A model generated the notes under the pieces. The model was not told the origin of the DNA, searched no databases, and saw only the letters and a program-made list of their open reading frames with translations. Source: Simmondsia chinensis (lineage: Eukaryota; Streptophyta; Magnoliopsida; Caryophyllales; Simmondsiaceae). Taken from it: 64,000 nucleotides of DNA. The stretch is from contig JAGTTD010000009.1 of NCBI GenBank assembly GCA_018398585.1, positions 13,893,193-13,957,192 of the forward strand, written 5' to 3'. A program made the position numbers and the translations under genes. Below are positions 20,537 to 31,845 of this stretch, piece by piece (position 1 is the first letter of the stretch; the number at the start of each line of letters is the position of its first letter).

Positions 20537-23484
20537 AAGCGTAACTTTTGCACCCAGCGCAACGAGGCCGTCAAACTGGAGGTACGAAAACTAATCCAAG
20601 AAGGATCCATTAGGGAGGTGGCTCACCCAGAATGGCTGGCTCACAAAGTTCTGGTAAAAAAGGCAAACGAAAATTGGAGAATGTGTGTCGATTTAACAGA
20701 CCTCAATAACGCCTTCCCAAAAGACTCTTACCCTCTTCCTAAAATCGATAAATTAGTGGACTCAATGGCAGGTTGTGAATTATTTAGTTTCATGGATGCT
20801 TTCTCAGGCTACCACCAAATTCACATGCATCCGGATGACGAAGAAAAAACTTCCTTCATAACAGCTGAGGGCGCATACTGCTACAAGGTCATGCCATTTG
20901 GCCTAAAAAATGCTGGCGCCACATATCAACGACTAGTCAATAAAAGTTTTAACTCTCAAATCGGCCGCAACAGGGAAGTTTACGTGGACGACATGATAGT
21001 CAAATCCCAGAAGAACCCAGATCACATTGAAGACTTAATAGAGGCTCTGGAAGCACTTAAGAGGTACAAAATGAAGCTTAATCCTGAGAAGTGCTCGTTC
21101 GTGGTACCCGAAGGGAAATTCCTAGGATTTATTGTCAGCACCAGAGGAATTGAGGCCAACCCCCAAAAGATACGCACTATTCTCGAAATGGGATCACCCC
21201 GTTCTTCTAAAGATGTCAAGAAGCTTACCAGCTGCATGGCCTCTCTTAACAGATTCATTAGTCGTTCTGCCGACAAGGCCCTACCATTCTTTAGAACATT
21301 ACGGAAAAAGCAACCCTTCTGTTGGAACGAAGAATGCGAGCACTCCTTCCAACAGCTAAAGCAATATCTGGCTCAACTTCCCGTCATTATCTCTCCCGAG
21401 CCTAACGAAAAGTTGAGCGTTTACTTAGCCATTTCAGAAAAGACCACCAGTGCCGTACTAATAGCCGACCGCGAAGGTAGGCAGCTCCCGGTATATTTTG
21501 TGAGCCAATCCCTTAAGAACGCAGAAAAAAGATATCCTACCATAGAAAGGACCGCGTTGGCCTTGGTCACCGCTGCGCGTAAGCTAAGACCCTTTTTTCA
21601 GGCCCATACCATCACTGTGTTCACTCATCTTCGTTTTCGAAAGTTGCTGGGAAAGCTAGATCGCTCAGGAACACGATATCCAGTACTCACCCCGCCTGGC
21701 CGACTTTCTGAGTGCAGCTTTGAAATACCCAAGATGACAACCTCCCCCAAAGAGGATCATCTTTGGAGACTATTCATTGACAGTTCCGTCAACCAAGGGG
21801 GCAATGGCGCAGGCATCGTGCTGATAAATCCAGAAGGGGAATACATGGAATACGCGGTAAAACTTAATTTTGACGCTACTAATAATGAAACTGAGTATGA
21901 GACCTTGCTTCTAGGCATTGACTACGCTAAAGAGCCTGGCGCCAAGCATGTCGAGGTCTTCAGTGACTCAAAGCTAGTAGTAAACCAAGTAACTGGGGAA
22001 TACGGAGTAAAGGAGCCCCACCTGGCACAATACCTTGGCCTGGTCCAGAAACGGATCTTCGAATTAGAAAGCTTCAGCATACGGGGAATCTCCCGTGAAG
22101 ACAATAAGCGGGCCGATAAGCTAAGTCGGTTGGCTGGCCTCCGACACATGATAGAAAAAGAGGAAGGAGAGGTGCAGATACAAGAGGTCAATGTGAAGTA
22201 CCCAAACCGACCCCTTCCCCAGGATGCAATGCAGATACAATATGAGGAAGGATGGACGCGTCCTATTGTGGATTTCATTTTGCAAAACAAAATACCCCCA
22301 GACAAAAAGGAAGCACGAAAGCTGCAGGGACAAGCGGCCTGTTTTGTGATAATCGACCAACAGCTCTATACAAGGTCATTCACGTACCCCCTGCTAAAAT
22401 GCCTAACCCAGAAGGAGGGGAATTACGTGCTAAGGGAGATCCATGAAGGGATCTGCGGGGTACACATCAGGAAGCAAACGTTAGTGAGAATGACGCTAAG
22501 AACCTGGTACTTTTGGCCTACCTTGGAAAGAGATGCCGCCACTTTGGTACGAAAATGTGATAAATGTCAGAAATTCGCACCATTAATCCACGCCTCGGCG
22601 GTACTACTACTCCCCATTGTTGACCCCATACCTTTTGATCAATGGGGGATGGATATCTTGAGCCCATTCCCACTGGCCAGTGGACACAGAAAATTTCTGA
22701 TAGTGGCTGTAGACTACTTCAGCAAATGGGTAGAAGTAGAAGCAGTAGCCAGTATCACTGACCATGCCACCCGCTAGTTTTTATGGAAAAACATCATAAC
22801 TCGCTTCCAAATCCCACGAGCCATCATAATAGATAACGGAACACAACTTAGCTCACCACGATTCTGTAACTATTGCCAACACATGAAGATCTCCCTCCAC
22901 TTCGCATCAGTGGCTTACCCACAAAGCAATGGTCAAGTAGAAGCCGAGAACAAGCAGATACTTGTGGGGTTACGACGAAGGTTGGATGACGCAAAAAGAA
23001 AGGGGTTGGAAGAACTACCTAGTGTTCTTGGGCCCACCGTACCATCTACCGAGTAGCCACGGGGGAAACTCCTTTTATGGTTGTGTATGGAGCCGAGGCC
23101 GTAATCCCAGTGGAAATAGGAGAGCCCAGCCATCAGACCCAAGGGTACCGTCAGCTAGAAAATGAAGAATTACGAAGACATTCTCTTGATCTAATCGACA
23201 AAACTAGGGAAAATGCCCTCCTCCGCATAACGGCTCAGAAGCAATGAATATCCCAGTACTATAATAAGTATGTAAGGCCTAGAAGCGTGGAGGTAGGAGA
23301 CCTAGTGCTACGTCGAGCAAGCATTACTCCCGGTATCGGGTTGGGAAAAGTGGCCGCCAATTGGGAAGGCCCCTACTATGTAAGTACAAAATTAGGAAAT
23401 GGAAGCTATAAGCTGCAGCGTCTCAACGGTACTGAAGTACCACGATCCTGGAATATGAAAAATCTAAAAAAATACCACACATGA
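20537..23484 (+). pseudogene. Reverse transcriptase, RNase H and integrase of element C
   Basis: A 719-codon open piece (20618-22777) contains the RT core with YVDDMIVKS (about 20978), RNase H with FIDSS (about 21769), TEYETLLLG and SDSKLVVNQ, the integrase HHCC zinc site (about 22440-22580) and the first integrase Asp (QWGMDIL, 22640). After a TAG at 22775 the frame still gives IDNGTQL (about 22830) and GQVEAEN (about 22930), the other catalytic positions. A frameshift near 23020 moves the C-terminal part to another frame, which ends at 23482 after a further TGA near 23245. The catalytic motifs are intact although the frame is not. Confidence 0.9.
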
Positions 23485-23837
23485 GAGTCGGAATACATGT
23501 ATAACAAGCAAACCTTTTTAAATCACTCAGATAGCAGACGTGGGTGTCTTAGAGCCCATGTAGCAACAAAATATGCACCGAGATATAGTATAATAATATG
23601 TATGATATAGTATTCCATTTATAACATTGTGGGCTACACCCTAAAAGCCGCAGCAGGAATGCCACCCTTAGATCATTACTTTACAAAACATGCCTACGGA
23701 TTACTACTACAAAAAGAAGCATAAGCACAGGCCCAAAAAGGAGGGTCCTTCCATACTAGAAGCAACCCTTGTCTAGAGAGCTAACAAAAAAAAAAAAAAA
23801 AAAAAAAAGAAAAGGGAAGAAGGAAAAAAGAAGGCAA
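23485..23837. other. Gap between pol and the antisense gene in C
   Basis: Non-coding, with an A-rich run (about 23788-23808). Convergent ends of the sense pol and the antisense gene meet here. Confidence 0.6.
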
Positions 23838-26551
23838 CTATGTCCGCCGGCTACTAGTCCCTTCTCTCGAGCGTGAAATATCTTGATGAATCTGGTCCGC
23901 TACCAGCTGAAGCCACTCCTGGCCCAAACCAAGGCGACTCTGAAGCAAACGGCGAGCAAAGCTAGAAAGACCCGAGCTAAAGGCCCGCCAGTAAGAGGAA
24001 CTCATCAAGCCGCGAAACTCCACACTAGCCTTAAATTGAGTAACGGCATCTGCGGCACTCTCCACCTGACGGCTTTGCATCTCGTCTTGTAGTTTATCCA
24101 AACGTGCTTACAGGACAACAACTTGTCCCACAGCCCTTGCGTCTCTCTCTCTTTTTTTTCGTTAAGCCTCTGGGCTTCTTGTGCTACTCTCTCTTTTTCC
24201 TCACGGCTCTGCTTTGCCTCCTCCAGTGCCGCGTCCTTCTCCCTTTGCAATAAAGATAACGTCAGAACCTCTTCTTCTCTAGCCGTTTTCATCTCCTGCA
24301 CCGACACAGCAAGGTCTTTATTCTGACCCTCCAACCTAACGAGCTCCTTTTTTACCGTCTCCCTCTCCCGAAACCACCCAGTAACCATAGCGGTCGTCAA
24401 CAAGCTAACCTGCGACCACGTCACAAACAGGTAAGATCAACGATGGCCATAAAATATTCAAATGTAATGGAAACGCTACCTTTAAGGCATAGGTTGCAAC
24501 CGTATCTCCTGTAGCAACCGGCGGCACTCCTGAAGGAAGGGCAGCGTGACTTGCCCTTTGGATAAGGTCTACACCGTCAACGAGAGAGAGGATGGAAGAA
24601 CTGTCAAAAGATGGAACTTCAGGAGGAAAGCTCCTATCACCAGCAACCGCCTCATCCTGCAAGGGGGAAGGCTCCTGTCCAAAAGGAGTACCGTGAAAAG
24701 GATCCGGCGCCACCGACAGGTCGAGTCGAAAAGAAGGAGGAAACTTGTCAGCACTACCATCACCCGCTACCTCCAAGTCAACAAATGAAGGAGTAAAAGG
24801 AGGTGTTTGGCTTGATGACTCTGCATGAACCGGGACCTTTTCCACATTGTCCTCCCCTAAAGCTGTCTCACTACTAACAAATCCCACAAGGTCTCCCTCA
24901 GCCGCCGGTACTTCAGTCGCTCCCAAGGCCTCACTCTGGACCCCAAGATCAACCGCCTCTGTCATGGCGGCGGCAGGCGCACTTTTTGGTACATCCTCAG
25001 GCGAACGTCTTGGGGGCCCCATGGGAGCAGCAGTGACCGTCACCTCCACCTCACGAGGTAAAGGCCCAGCCGCTTCCATAGTAACGGCTATGGGTACGCC
25101 TCCGGCTGCTTCCCTAGAAGGAGGGAGCAAGGGCTCGCCTGGACCCATCACCATAGTAGCAGTTGCGCCCTCAGGGGGACCAGCTGCGGTCTCAGGCAAA
25201 ACACTCGGCGTCTCATCGCCAGAGTCAGGCCTAGCTACCACTGCAAGGGGCTGAAGGCTGGAAACGTCTCCTACTGGCTGAGATGCTTCAGTTACTGCCA
25301 CCCGAGCATCCAAGGCAGGAACAGACCTCTCCAAAGTAGGGGAGGCCTGTACCTCAGGGATCCCAATCATGTCCCCTTGCGAAGAGGGTGTCATGCTTGG
25401 TGGCTCCTCTACTTGTGCTGCGACCTTAGCCTTCTTTCGCTTCTTTGGGCGCGGTTTGGAGGACTCTTCTCTGTTCTCAGCAGATGCTCTTTTCTCCTTT
25501 CTAGAGGACGTTCGACCCTTAACGGTAGCCCCTCTTTCTCTTTTTGCTACCCTATCGCCACCTTGATGGTAATCCTCCGTAAGTTGAACAATATCTACGT
25601 CAACTTCCGGCCCTATAATAACGATGGCCAAAGGAAAGTTAGGACAAATCATGATAATCCGCAAAAGAGAGAGAGAGAGAGAAAGAAGGAGAGGCTTCCC
25701 CCTTTTGAGCTAAACAATCTCTTACCACTTGCCAGCCGGGCACATAAACCCGCTTTTATAAGCACCCTTTCCTGAGAAAAAATTTCCTTGACGGCCACAA
25801 AACGAGAATCCAACCCCCTTTCAAAGTACTGAACCACCTCCTTATAAAGAGATGAAAGCTCATCTACGAAAGGAATGTTACTTTTATTTACCTTAGTCCA
25901 ATACGTGAGAAGAAGTAAGGGTTGCGAGGGTCTCACCCACACAAATTTATTCTGCCAAAAATTTACCTCAGACGGGTTATTTTCCACAAACTTCACTCCC
26001 GCTTTCCCCTCAAACGTTACTACTTCTCTTAGTTGCCTAGCCCTAAATAAATAGTCAAAACTACGAGTGGAGGGGATCAATCCTACCACGAAACAAGTGA
26101 CTAAATACCCATAAATATTCCTAAACCCATTTGGGCTAATTTGACTAGGGCATAAAGAATACTGTCTAAAGACCCACTCTAATATACTGGGCAAGGGGAA
26201 TCTCAACCCCGCCTCAAAAGAATCCACGGTAACCGAAAAGGAGCCCAGATGGCGGGGGAACAAAATGTTGTCATTCTCCCTCGGACCAATAATCTCATAG
26301 TCATCAGGAAAGTAAAACTTATCTTGGAATTATTTAACCCCCTCAGCGGAAGACAGGGAAGATACAAATGACCCCAAAGGAAGCAGCAGCGCCGCTTTCG
26401 GAAACTTAGAGCAAACCGCCTCCTCCTCAGGGGATTGTGCCGATAAAGGAGCCAATCGTGATAACGGTTCCACCGTCAAACCCTCCTCTGCAGAGATCTC
26501 ACCAGTACCGCCATGGCGACTTTGACCCGGCCGTGACCTTTTTGGAGCCAT
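23838..26551 (-). pseudogene. Antisense spliced gene of element C (gypsy-type transposon protein, PF04195-like)
   Basis: Three exons can be read: 26551-25726, 25612-24480 and 24409-23838. Intron 1 (25725-25613, GTAAGAG...TTATAG) and intron 2 (24479-24410, GTAGCG...TCGCAG) both join in frame, and each intron contains stops or shifts the frame. The first exon holds the conserved PF04195-like region (LRFPLPSILEWVFRQYSLCP, then NKFVWVRPSQP). The second encodes a basic segment (KPRPKKRKKAK) and a long low-complexity Pro/Ala/Val/Glu part. The third is a coiled coil. One TAA (26330) and a frameshift near 24110 disable it. The role is unknown; related antisense ORFs are described in Tat elements. Confidence 0.8.
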
Positions 26552-26596
26552 ATTCTAAAGGAAACAACAAAGAAGAAAAAAAAAAAGGAAAAGAGG

Positions 26597-27121
26597 TCAG
26601 ATCCAGGAAACCTTACCCAGATAATTTTGAGGTGGCCCACCGGAGTTCCCCATGGGCAAAGTTAGAGTGTTCGTCCCCGAGAGCAAGGAGGCGTTTTCAG
26701 AACTCGGCCAACAAAAGGAGGGAGATACCGCTTGGTCGAGAAACATCCCCCCCTCTATTGCCGGACTCACGGCAATGTTCGCCAAAAAATTGGAAATAAT
26801 CTGGGCGTTATCGTCAGAATCCTCCATGGGAGCCCTGACGAACAACTCAGGGTTCGAAAATCTTTGGCAAATAAAGAAAATGTTCAGAAAACCAAAATAA
26901 CGTTGAAAATCGAACAAAATACTCTCAAACCAACAACAAATTACCTTGAAATTTGGACGAAAACCGGTTACAAGTAAAAAGAGAGAAATAGGGTTCACAG
27001 GGGGACGAAGCTCACTATGGAAGAAAAAGGGTCTGGGGTTTTTGAAAAACAAAACGGTAATAAATGCCCCAAGGGTGAGAGGTGACAGCAAAAAGAAGGG
27101 GGTAGCTACACATCCCCTCAC
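26597..27121 (-). other. Possible upstream ORF or leader of the antisense gene
   Basis: An open minus-strand frame upstream of the antisense gene includes an ATG at 26827 followed by MEDSDDNAQI. GTAAGG at 26616 and CTTTAG ending at 26555 look like a 62-bp intron before the start of exon 1, but the join is not in frame with ATG 26551. It may be a 5' UTR intron with an upstream ORF. Confidence 0.4.
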
Positions 27122-27164
27122 CTTTAAGAGATCTCGAACACAGCGCCATTTAAGTAGACCCGGA

Positions 27165-28800
27165 AACCAGCCTTGCCGGCTGGGGGGGGCTCCTACTTGA
27201 CGTTACTTAGTTCTTTTCCCCTTAAGTTTTAATATGTTGTTTTATCTTGCCCAGCCTTGCCGGCTAGGGGCTTTTTAGTCAACATTACTTAGTTCTTTTT
27301 CCCTTAAGTTTTAGTACGTTGTTTTATCTTGCCCAGCCTTGCAGGCTGGGGGTTTCTTAGTTAACATTACTTAGTTCCTTTTCCTTAGTTTTAATATGTT
27401 GTTTTATCTTGCCCAGCTTTTCTGACAGGGTGCTTCATAGTTAAAGTTACTTAGTTCCTTTTCCTTGGTTTTAAAATGTTGTTTTATCTTGCCCAGCCTT
27501 GCCGGCTGGGGGCTCCTACTTGACGTTACTTAGTTCTTTTCCCCTTAAATTTAATATGTTGTTTTATCTCGCCCAGCCTTGCCGGCTAGGGGCTTCTTAG
27601 TTAACGTTACTTAGTTCGTTTTCCCTTAAGTTTTAATATGTTGTTTTATTTTGCCCAACCTTGCCGGCTGGGGGTTTCTTAGTTAAAGTTACTTAGCTCC
27701 TTTTCCTTAATTTTAATATGTTGTTTTATCTTGCCTAGCCTTGCCGGCTGAGGGCTTCTTAGTTAACGTTACATAGTTCCTTTTCCTTAGTTTTAATATG
27801 TTATTTTATCTTGCCCAGCCTTGCCGGCTGGGGGCTCCTACTTGACGTTACTTAGTTCTTTTCCCCTTAAGTTTTAATATGTTGTTTTATCTTGCCCAGC
27901 CTTGCCGGCTGGGGGCTTCTTAGTTAACGTTACTTAGTTCCTTTTCCTTAGTTTTAATATGTTATTAGCCTTACCGGCTGGGGGCTTCTTAGTTAACGTT
28001 ACTTAGTTCATTTTTCTTAGTTTTAATATGTTATTTTTTCTTGCACAACCTTGCTGGCTGGAGGCTCCTACTTGACGTTACTTAGTTCTTTTCCCCTTAA
28101 GTTTTAATATGTTGTTTTATCTTGCCCAGCATTGCCGGCTGGGGGGTTCTTAGTTAACATTACTAGTTCTTTTTTCTTAGTTTTAATATGTTGTTTTATC
28201 TTGCCAAGCCTTGCCGGCTGGGGGCTCTTAGTTAATGTTACTTAGTTCCTTTTTCTTAGCTTTAATATGTTATTTTATCTTGCCCAGCCTTGCCGGCTGG
28301 GGGCTCCTACTTGATGTTACTTAGTTCTTTTCCCCTTAAGTTTTAATATGTTGTTTTATCTTGCCCAGCCTTGCCGGCTGGGGACTTCTTAGTTAATGTT
28401 ACTTAGTTCCTTTTCCTTGGTTTTAATATGTTATTTTATCTTGCCCAGCCTTACCGGCTGAGGGCTTGTTAGTTAACGTTACTTAGTTCATTTTCCTTAG
28501 TTTTAATATGTTGTTTTATCTTGCACAACCTTGCTGGCTGGAGGCTCCTACTTGACGTTACTTAGTTCTTTTCCCCTTAAGTTTTAATATGTTGTTTTAT
28601 CTTGCCCAGCCTTACCGGCTGGGGACTCTTAGTTAACGTTACTTAGTTCCTTTTCCTTGGTTTTAATATGTTGTTTTATCTTGCCCAGCCTTGCCTGCTG
28701 GGGGCTCCTACTTGACGTTACTTAGTTATTTTCCCCTTAAGTTTTAATATGTTGTTTTATCTTGCCCAGCCTTGCCGGCTAGGGGCTTCTTAATTGACAC
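27165..28800. repeat. Tandem array of a ~82-bp unit in the C 3' region
   Basis: About 20 copies are present, each with the hairpin core CAGCCTTGCCGGCTGG followed by GTTACTTAGTTCCTTTTCC and TTTTAATATGTTGTTTTATC. Two variants alternate: CTCCTACTTGACG...CCCCTTAAG and CTTCTTAGTTAACG...TCCTTAG. The first variant returns at about 27188, 27508, 27834, 28064, 28304, 28546 and 28706, that is every 4, 4, 3, 3, 3 and 2 units, a loose higher-order pattern. Confidence 0.92.
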
Positions 28801-28844
28801 TACTCAGTTCTTCTCCTTTTATAGCTGCTTTGTCTCCTCAGTTA

Positions 28845-29075
28845 AAAAGTCCGCAACAGGGTGATTCCTGCCTAACACTGGGACTAACGATAGCTCTCAT
28901 TAGCTGAGAAGCCTGCAATGGTGTATATCCCGCCTAACACTGGGATTAACGGTAGCTCTCATCTGCTGAGAAGCCCGCAACGTTATAAGTCCCGCCTAAC
29001 ACTGGGACTAACGATAGCTCTCATCAGCTGAGAAGCCCACAACGGTATAAGTCCCACCTAACAACAGGACCAGCC
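28845..29075. repeat. Second tandem array of a ~62-bp unit in C
   Basis: Three and a half copies centre on CGCCTAACACTGGGACTAAC and ATAGCTCTCATCAGCTGAGA. They lie between the 82-bp array and the antisense F-box-like ORF. Confidence 0.88.
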
Positions 29076-29389
29076 GTACCTAATCCGGCCAACATAAGAA
29101 TCCCGCTCATAACAAAAGAAAAAACATTACTCTGTGAAAAGCGGAGTAGCCAACGATAACCTTGTAATACATTATCAAAAAAGCATCTACTACAATGGAA
29201 ACAGGAAGCAAAAATAAAAAAGGAAAGGATATAAAACAAACCACTAACAGAAACTCAAGGCTATGTCACAACTTACAGACCAACGCCAAAAGCGCCAACT
29301 GTACAAAGCATGATTATACAAAACCATAAAAATACAAAAGAACACCCATATCCATAAAAACCAAACACCTGCTCCTACTCTCCGGAAGA

Positions 29390-30546
29390 CTCTCTCACAT
29401 AAAGGCCGCAAATGGCGCCATAGGATCATCGCCACAGCGAAATAGAGATCCTGAATAAGGGAACAACTGTGCCTGCACGGTACAACAATGATTCCCCAAG
29501 TAAACTATACGTCCGCGCTAATTCCCATGAAAAGCACACCGGAACACTTGATTATGGGCGGTAAAGGCTAGATGATCCCTTGTCACAGTAAATCCGGTGT
29601 TCACCGGATCCCACCTACCTCTAGACCAAGGCAGTCAAACGTGTAAACGAAACCGTCTCTCCCAAGAAGAAGGATCCTCCGAACGAGACAACGTCCACAC
29701 CGTAAACACTGGACTCCGTAATGTAATCAAACAAAGAGTAGGGAGATCTGTTGAGAACTCTCACCACTTTGAAAGTTTGGCATCCCGACAAGCAAAAAGG
29801 TTTTCACAAACCGGGTCTGGAAACAGCATCGTACAGGAGATACCGGCGGCAGTATCCCATCGGACTATGTAAGGGCAAGCTTGAGCATCCCCCAAGTAAT
29901 GTCCCTAATCCGACAAGAAATACAACTCTCCACCCAGACAAACATGATCTACAAGGGAAACGTTCCTAGGGCCCACATCCAAACTCCCCCAAAAGTTCCA
30001 ACTGCCCTCCCAAAAGTACACGTGATACGCACAAGGCCAAGGCCCCCAGTAGGACTGAGACAAATCGAGTACAAGCAGATAAAGATAAAAACCAAAGTCT
30101 ACGGCAGTATCGAAACATCCAAATACCAAGTTCAAAAGAGAATCAGCATAACCCATGGACACCCCGTCAGGAAGAGGAACCATTTGACGCATCCCCACAG
30201 CAGGGTTGCAAACAAACAGTTACGAAAGGTTGTAATCACAGCACAACAACAGACCACCAGCCACACCTAACACACGAACATTATCGGTTAGAATCTCCAA
30301 TACCTCAGCAGGGACAACTGCAGAAAAATCTCCTAAAAAAGAAAAGGCCTCCAAATCATCACGACACGAGTCAGTCTCAGGCTGCAAGAAAAATCCATCC
30401 GCAGTACGGCTCCGAGAGTGAAAAGATTGCCGTCTAACAAAGTCATAATTAAAAATCAGACTACGAGCAAATGACGAAACACAGTAGAACCTTAAAATTG
30501 ATTTAGCGGGAAGCCGCGACCAGATTTTGCAAGTAACATCATCCAT
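29390..30546 (-). pseudogene. Antisense F-box / F-box-associated protein ORF carried by C
   Basis: A single minus-strand frame from ATG 30546 runs for about 385 codons, broken only by stops (30220, 29905, about 29757, 29643, 29520 and 29399). The start MDDVTCKIWSRLPAKSILRF, followed by RSLIFNYDFVRRQ, is an F-box of the FBA/kelch type. CNPAVGMRQMVPLP (about 30190) and the later WGSLDVGPRNVSLVDH and ELYFLSD fit an F-box-associated interaction domain. Such proteins normally bring substrates to SCF ubiquitin ligases in cytosol or nucleus. No intron is seen. Its place between the arrays and the 3' LTR suggests capture of a host gene copy or an old cargo ORF; this is inference. Confidence 0.72.
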
Positions 30547-30720
30547 AATAAAAACAAAAAAGCAAGCAAAAAACGGAGACTCAAAAACAATTCTTCTTGG
30601 TTAGACAAAGGGGTATCTCGCTAAAACGCACTTTTGGAGCAGAGAATCTGAGAGATACCGACCCCACACACAAGGGTATTTATAGCAAAACACTTTGGGA
30701 CAAAAAGTACCTTTTTTCCC

Positions 30721-30736
30721 AAAGTGGGGGGCTAAC
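30721..30736 (+). promoter_or_regulatory. Polypurine tract of element C
   Basis: AAAGTGGGGGGCTAAC lies directly before the 3' LTR, where plus-strand DNA synthesis would be primed. Confidence 0.75.
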
Positions 30737-31160
30737 TGTTAGGGAAAGACACCATTTGCTAGGACAGCCGCCAACCAAAGAAGAGAGTGTTAGGAGCCTA
30801 CTCCAATTAACGGCCATCAAGGACAACTACAACAGCCCTAGCGATACTCCTGCACCCTAGCGATACTCCTCACCCTGGCAGTACTCCTACACCCTAGCGG
30901 TACTCCTGCACCCTAGCGGTACTCCTACACTCTCGCAGTACTCTTGCACCCTAACGGTACTCCTCACCCTAGCGGTATCCCTGCACCCTAGTGGTGCTCC
31001 TGCACCCTAGCGGTACCCTCATACCCAAGCTATACTCTCTCCCACCTAACACCAAGGGGTCCCCTCCTAACCCCTATAAATACAGTAATAAACACCACAG
31101 AAAAGGGGAACTTGAGTTCGGTTCACCCTTAAACGATCCCTACCAAAAAACCCTGAAACC
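30737..31160 (+). repeat. 3' LTR of element C (424 bp)
   Basis: It starts TGTTAGGGAAAG and ends GAAACC (CA mutated to CC). It is 74 bp shorter than the 5' LTR because its internal minisatellite has about nine units instead of about fifteen. A TATA box is at 31075-31082. The GCGGT duplication follows at 31161. Confidence 0.9.
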
Positions 31161-31825
31161 GCGGTCTTTTTCCTTCTTTTGTTGCTGAGGAAGCGGCGGG
31201 TAAATTTCTCCGATGGCTTCTTAAAGCTTTGTATGGATCCATTTGGGAGAGAGGTGAACTAGGCCTTGGCCATGCCTTTCAGGGTGGTTGGGAAACATTT
31301 GCGCCATACGTCCTCGAATGCGTCTTGTATGTACATTCACATTGCGAATCCGTAGATGTGGTCGTCTGGGTCTTGTGTCCCATCAAATAACTCTAAGGGT
31401 GGAACTTTCACCCTCCCCATGGGGACAGCAAGTATCTGAGGTGTAAAGGGTGAATGGGTGATGGGAATCCTTCCTAAGATCTCGTGTGCCGCTCCCTCGA
31501 AACCAGTGTAGGTGTCCGCCTCAAGCGGGGGAGGGACTCAGGCTGCCGTGTTTCTTGTCTTGTAGGGGTGGTAGTATGTCTTGTTTCCCACCATCTCTTG
31601 CTAGCTTTGCTTGCCTCCATGCTTTGTGGAAGCAAAGGACTCGATGACCACATCCGGGTTCAACTTCGGGCCATGCAGAGGGGTCTTGCTTGAGTGTTTA
31701 TGATCTGCTAGTTGCATTATTAGTGTTCGGAGCTCGTGGTGCTGACTTTGAGTAACATAATGATCTCCCGACTTCCTAGGTGAGGAGGGAGATTCCATGG
31801 ATTTGTTATGGGGAAAATTTTCCAT
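31161..31825 (-). pseudogene. N-terminal gag of element B
   Basis: From ATG 31825 the minus strand gives an N-terminal leader of 74 codons, then decayed gag. Between 31425 and 31165 the reading PPLELFDGTQDPDDHIY ... CFPTTLKGMAKA ... FLSNKRRKKTA is interrupted by two stops. It lines up with the C gag (FPATLKRAAQS, FVSNKRRRTTAA). The remaining gag half is at 17965-17600. Confidence 0.85.
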
Positions 31826-31827
31826 TT

Positions 31828-31845
31828 CTCACAGACCACGCCAAC
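31828..31845 (-). promoter_or_regulatory. Primer-binding site of element B
   Basis: The minus strand reads TTGGCGTGGTCTGTGAGA directly after the LTR, a variant of the Tat-type site in C. Confidence 0.75.

Larger units (their letters stand above)
17966..31160 (+). mobile_element. Tat-type Ty3/gypsy element C, complete with both LTRs
   Basis: A 13.2-kb element lies between copies of GCGGT (17961-17965 and 31161-31165), with LTRs at 17966-18463 and 30737-31160. It has a Tat-type primer site, gag-PR-RT-RNaseH-INT on the plus strand, a spliced antisense gene (26551-23838), tandem arrays (27165-29060), an antisense F-box-like ORF (30546-29390) and a purine tract before the 3' LTR. It is inserted in the gag gene of the related element B. 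Stops and frameshifts in gag-pol make it non-autonomous now. Confidence 0.93.

Noticed and set aside
21922..22305. 127-codon minus-strand ORF opposite the RNaseH/integrase region of C
   Set aside because: It is a shadow of the pol reading frame on the other strand, without its own signals.
24569..25254. Plus-strand ORFs (for example 24847-25254) opposite the antisense gene of C
   Set aside because: They mirror the Ala/Pro/Val-rich exon on the minus strand, and only the minus strand has consistent splice joins and homology.
27165..29075. Regular repeats that could be mistaken for a CRISPR array
   Set aside because: The units are direct tandem repeats without unique spacers, inside a plant retrotransposon, with no cas genes. 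CRISPR does not apply.
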